From: Stenotrophomonas sp. WZN-1
GTDB taxonomy: Bacteria; Pseudomonadota; Gammaproteobacteria; Xanthomonadales; Xanthomonadaceae
Direction of reading: 5' to 3'
NCBI RefSeq assembly: GCF_002192255.1
Contig: NZ_CP021768.1
Span: 2,188,001-2,252,000 of the forward strand
DNA: 64,000 nucleotides
The translations under genes and the position numbers were made by a program. Position 1 is the first letter of the stretch, and the number at the start of each line of letters is the position of its first letter. Positions 61,044 to 64,000 of this stretch are shown here, one piece after another. A model generated the notes under the pieces. That model ran no database searches, was not told where the DNA came from, and worked only from the letters and a program-made list of their open reading frames with translations.

Positions 61044-63491
61044 ATGAATCCGCACGACCCTCATCACCACCATACGGGTGTGGCATCGCGGGGCGACACC
61101 CAATCCAAGTCTGCAACCGGCCGCGCGCCCGGCGCTCCGGCAATGGTTGTTGACCCGGTCTGCGAGATGCAGATCGATCCGCAGACCGCGGTACATCATG
61201 CCACCCACAACGGCATGGACTATCACTTCTGTTCGGCCCGCTGCCGACAGCGCTTCACGGCCGATCCAGGCACATACTTGTCACCCGAAGTTTCCAAGGC
61301 CAGCATCGATGAGGAGCTCGTGCCGGCGGGCGCGATCTACACCTGCCCCATGCACCCGCAGATTCGCCAGGACCACCCGGGGACGTGCCCGATCTGCGGC
61401 ATGGCATTGGAACCGGAGATGCCGGGCCTGGACGACGAAGAGAATCCTGAGCTGCGTAATTTCTCCCGACGTTTCTGGTGGACATTGCCACTGACGCTGG
61501 TGGTACTTGTCTTGGCCATGTTCGGGCCAGGTCTGGGCATCCTCACTGTCAGATCACGGACCTGGCTGGAATTTGCTCTGAGTACCCCGGTAGTCCTGTG
61601 GGCAGCGTGGCCCTTCTTCGAACGATGCGTGCAGTCGATCCGCAACCGCAGCCCGAATATGTGGACCCTGATCGGCATTGGCGTCGGGGCCTCCTTCCTC
61701 TATAGCGTGGTAGCGACCATAGCTCCAGGCCTGTTCCCGGTGTCGTTCCGCGAGCACGGTCGAGTGGGGGTCTATTTTGAGGCGGCTGCGGTCATCGTAT
61801 CCCTGACTCTGGTCGGCCAAATCCTCGAACTGCGAGCACGCTCCAAGACGTCGGCGGCGATCAAAGCGCTGTTGGGGTTGGCCCCCAAGACCGCTCGGCG
61901 GGTGAAGGCGGACGGCAGCGAAGAAGACATTCCGCTCGAACACGTCCACGTGGGCGACCGCTTGCGCGTTCGCCCCGGAGAGAAGGTGCCGGTGGACGGC
62001 ACTGTGGATGAAGGTCGCTCAAGCATCGACGAGTCAATGCTGACTGGTGAGCCTATTCCGGTTGAGAAGATGCCGGGGGAGCGTGTCATTGGCGCCACTC
62101 TCAATGGCACCGGCAGCCTGATCGTCCGTGCCGACCAAGTAGGCTCCAGCACCGTGCTGGCGCAGATCGTGCAACTCGTTGCCCAGGCGCAGCGCTCGCG
62201 TGCGCCCATGCAGCGCATGGCGGACAAAGTTGCGTACTGGTTCGTATTGGCCGTGCTGGGTGCAGCCGTGCTGACTTTGCTTGTCTGGGGCCTGTTCGGA
62301 CCGGAGCCATCATGGACCTATGCGGTGCTCAATGCCGTGTCGGTACTGATCATTGCCTGTCCCTGTGCACTGGGCCTGGCCACGCCCATGTCGATCATGG
62401 TTGCCACGGGGCGTGCGGCCCAGGCAGGTGTGCTGTTCCGCGACGCACAGGCCATAGAACAACTGCGCACTATCGACACCCTGATCGTTGACAAAACAGG
62501 CACCCTGACCGAAGGGCGCCCCGCATTCAGGGATTCTATTTCTGCCGCCGGATACGATGGCGACACGCTGCTGCGCTTTGCTGGCAGCCTTGAGCAGGGC
62601 AGCGAGCACCCGTTGGCCGAGGCGATTTTGACCGAAGCCCGGCGGCGCGGTCTGGCCTTGTCCGCAACGGACGATTTCGCATCCATCACCGGTCAAGGTG
62701 TGCGTGGCCGTGTTGATGGCCACATGATTGCACTGGGCAATCAGGCGCTGATGGAAGCGACTGGTGCAGACATTGCGCCCGTGCTTGAACCCGCCGAGAA
62801 CCTGCGCAAGGAGGGGGCAAGCGTGATGTACCTCGCTGTTGACGGGCGACTGGCTGGCGCGATCGCTGTCGCAGATCCAATCAAGCCCACCACATCGGCG
62901 GCGCTGGACGCGCTGCGTGCCGAGGGCCTGATGTTGGTCATGGCCTCGGGTGATGCACTGGCAACAGCCGCAGCGGTGGGGCGCACGCTCGGCATCGAGG
63001 ATGTGCGAGGCGGAGTGCGTCCGCAGGACAAGGTCGCGCTGGTGAAGCAAATGCGGGCGCAAGGCCGCCGCGTAGCAATGGCCGGCGACGGAATAAACGA
63101 TGCGCCCGCGCTGGCTGCAGCCGATGTCGGTATTGCGATGGGCACTGGGACTGACGTGGCAATGTCCAGTGCACAGGTAACGTTGGTCAAGGGAGACCTG
63201 CGCAGGATCGTGCAGGCGCGAGCCATCTCCACTGCAGCTGTCGCCAACATGAAGCAGAACCTGGGTTTCGCCTTCATCTACAACGCTATCGGGGTGCCAA
63301 TCGCAGCCGGAGCGCTGTACCCGACTTTTGGGCTACTGCTCAGCCCAATGATCGCCGCCCTGGCGATGAGCCTCAGCTCGGTTTCAGTGGTGACCAACGC
63401 GTTGCGGTTGGCGAGAACCAGCACCCCTGAGCTCCCTTCACCCGATGACCGCCACGCTGAGCCGGTGCGCGGTACATCCTCTCATCACTGA
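61044..63491 (+). CDS. Heavy-metal (copper) P1B-type ATPase
   Basis: 815 aa. His-rich start (HDPHHHHTG), YHS domain ([21 protein letters not shown]), heavy-metal-binding domain ([26 protein letters not shown]), eight helices with Cys439-Pro-Cys441 ([11 protein letters not shown]), phosphorylation Asp483 (DKTGT), and [10 protein letters not shown]. Exports Cu(I) or Ag(I). The N-terminal YHS plus CPMHP modules are like CopF/SilP pumps. Confidence 0.93.
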   Translation: MNPHDPHHHHTGVASRGDTQSKSATGRAPGAPAMVVDPVCEMQIDPQTAVHHATHNGMDYHFCSARCRQRFTADPGTYLSPEVSKASIDEELVPAGAIYTCPMHPQIRQDHPGTCPICGMALEPEMPGLDDEENPELRNFSRRFWWTLPLTLVVLVLAMFGPGLGILTVRSRTWLEFALSTPVVLWAAWPFFERCVQSIRNRSPNMWTLIGIGVGASFLYSVVATIAPGLFPVSFREHGRVGVYFEAAAVIVSLTLVGQILELRARSKTSAAIKALLGLAPKTARRVKADGSEEDIPLEHVHVGDRLRVRPGEKVPVDGTVDEGRSSIDESMLTGEPIPVEKMPGERVIGATLNGTGSLIVRADQVGSSTVLAQIVQLVAQAQRSRAPMQRMADKVAYWFVLAVLGAAVLTLLVWGLFGPEPSWTYAVLNAVSVLIIACPCALGLATPMSIMVATGRAAQAGVLFRDAQAIEQLRTIDTLIVDKTGTLTEGRPAFRDSISAAGYDGDTLLRFAGSLEQGSEHPLAEAILTEARRRGLALSATDDFASITGQGVRGRVDGHMIALGNQALMEATGADIAPVLEPAENLRKEGASVMYLAVDGRLAGAIAVADPIKPTTSAALDALRAEGLMLVMASGDALATAAAVGRTLGIEDVRGGVRPQDKVALVKQMRAQGRRVAMAGDGINDAPALAAADVGIAMGTGTDVAMSSAQVTLVKGDLRRIVQARAISTAAVANMKQNLGFAFIYNAIGVPIAAGALYPTFGLLLSPMIAALAMSLSSVSVVTNALRLARTSTPELPSPDDRHAEPVRGTSSHH

Positions 63492-63516
63492 CGGCTCTTT
63501 TCTCCTAGGATTTCCC

Positions 63517-63876
63517 ATGAAACGCGTTGCCCCACTTTCCCTGCTGACACTCTCCTTGATTGCCGGTCCCACCATGGCCGCGGATCAATCCACTCCTCCC
63601 CCAACGACCCAACCCAAAACCGAACACAGCCAGATGCAGCACGACCAGATGGACCACAGCAAGATGATGGACCACAACGATAAAGAACAACATAGCGGTC
63701 ATGGCCAACAGGATGCGGCACCCGGCGAATTCACTGCGCTGGACGCGAACAGGGATGGCAAACTCTCGAAGGCGGAGATGGCCAAGCACAAACTCGCGCC
63801 GCATTTCGGCATGCTTGACCTCGACAAGAACGGCTCCTTGAGTTCGGCAGAATTTGCAGCTGGCAAGACCATGTAG
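63517..63876 (+). CDS. EF-hand secreted protein, Met/His-rich
   Basis: 119 aa from ATG 63517 (CTAGGA site). Signal peptide (ends PTMAA), then a Met/His-rich stretch (QMQHDQMDHSKMMDH) and two EF-hand loops, DANRDGKLSKAE and DLDKNGSLSSAE. It may bind copper and calcium in the periplasm. Same strand and operon as the ATPase. Confidence 0.85.
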   Translation: MKRVAPLSLLTLSLIAGPTMAADQSTPPPTTQPKTEHSQMQHDQMDHSKMMDHNDKEQHSGHGQQDAAPGEFTALDANRDGKLSKAEMAKHKLAPHFGMLDLDKNGSLSSAEFAAGKTM

Positions 63877-63937
63877 TTATTGACGCGCGCAGGGGAGAAA
63901 AATCGCCCCTGCGCCGCCCTCAATCAGGAGCAATTCG

Positions 63938-64000
63938 ATGTCGAATCACCCTCCTTCCATGAACCATCGAAGCCACTACGCCCGCCTGATCGTCATGATG
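63938..64000 (+). CDS. DUF305-like protein, 5' end only
   Basis: Twenty-one codons at the window edge behind a CAGGAG site: MSNHPPSMNHRSHYARLIVM is the visible start. MNHxHYxRLxxMM openings are typical of DUF305 membrane-anchored His-rich proteins that accompany copper genes. The rest lies outside the window. Confidence 0.55.
   Translation, partial: MSNHPPSMNHRSHYARLIVMM

Overview
The window reads as chromosomal DNA of a high-GC gammaproteobacterium of the Xanthomonadaceae, most likely Stenotrophomonas (S. maltophilia complex). Three things point there: SMAG-type GTAG hairpins between core genes, Xanthomonadaceae-style copL-copA-copB genes, and the overall codon use and gene content. This assignment comes from recognising families by eye, not from a search.

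Left part (1-38.9 kb) is mostly conserved chromosome. It holds a transglutaminase-like protein, lolA, rarA, a small DUF805 gene, and a Fur-box-led iron operon (IroE-like esterase, YncE-like propeller, heme ABC transporter hmuTUV). Next come an EF-G paralogue behind an attenuator-like leader, a sapC-like gene, and a NarL regulator / BvgS-like hybrid kinase pair. From 18.9 to 29.1 kb lies a complete ECF11-type RpoE-ChrR system with a lipid-modification regulon: desaturase, flavin oxidase, DUF1365, two cyclopropane-synthase-like methyltransferases, DUF2878, DUF1295 and a lipocalin. Three promoters there share the motif GCATCCAA-N13-CGTA. A bacteriophytochrome operon (bphP, single-domain regulator, hybrid kinase) and tspO follow, so light, singlet-oxygen and tetrapyrrole functions sit together. 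An AsmA-like protein, a GNAT enzyme, an AraC remnant and a DUF6265 protein close this part.

At 38,894-38,921 there is a dif-like XerCD site. About two dozen GGGNAGGG motifs (FtsK KOPS) lie on the + strand to its left. To its right I found none on + and three on -. The window therefore seems to cross the replication terminus.

Right part (38.9-64 kb) is accessory. It begins with element debris (KfrA_N-type gene with repeats, antitoxin-like gene). An arsenic operon follows (arsC, arsH, arsR, second arsC, ACR3, trxB, arsO). A composite mercury region comes next: merR-merT-merP plus a GDCC protein; a Tn3-family transposase with tyrosine recombinase; merR-merT-merP-merC, a 33-aa di-cysteine peptide and merA; then a merD stub, a truncated second recombinase and a third MerR gene. 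It ends in a copper operon (copL, copA, copB, His-rich cytochrome c, NTF2-like protein, Cu P-type ATPase, EF-hand protein, and the first codons of a DUF305-like gene). The genes together give inorganic As, Hg and Cu detoxification, stacked beside the terminus.
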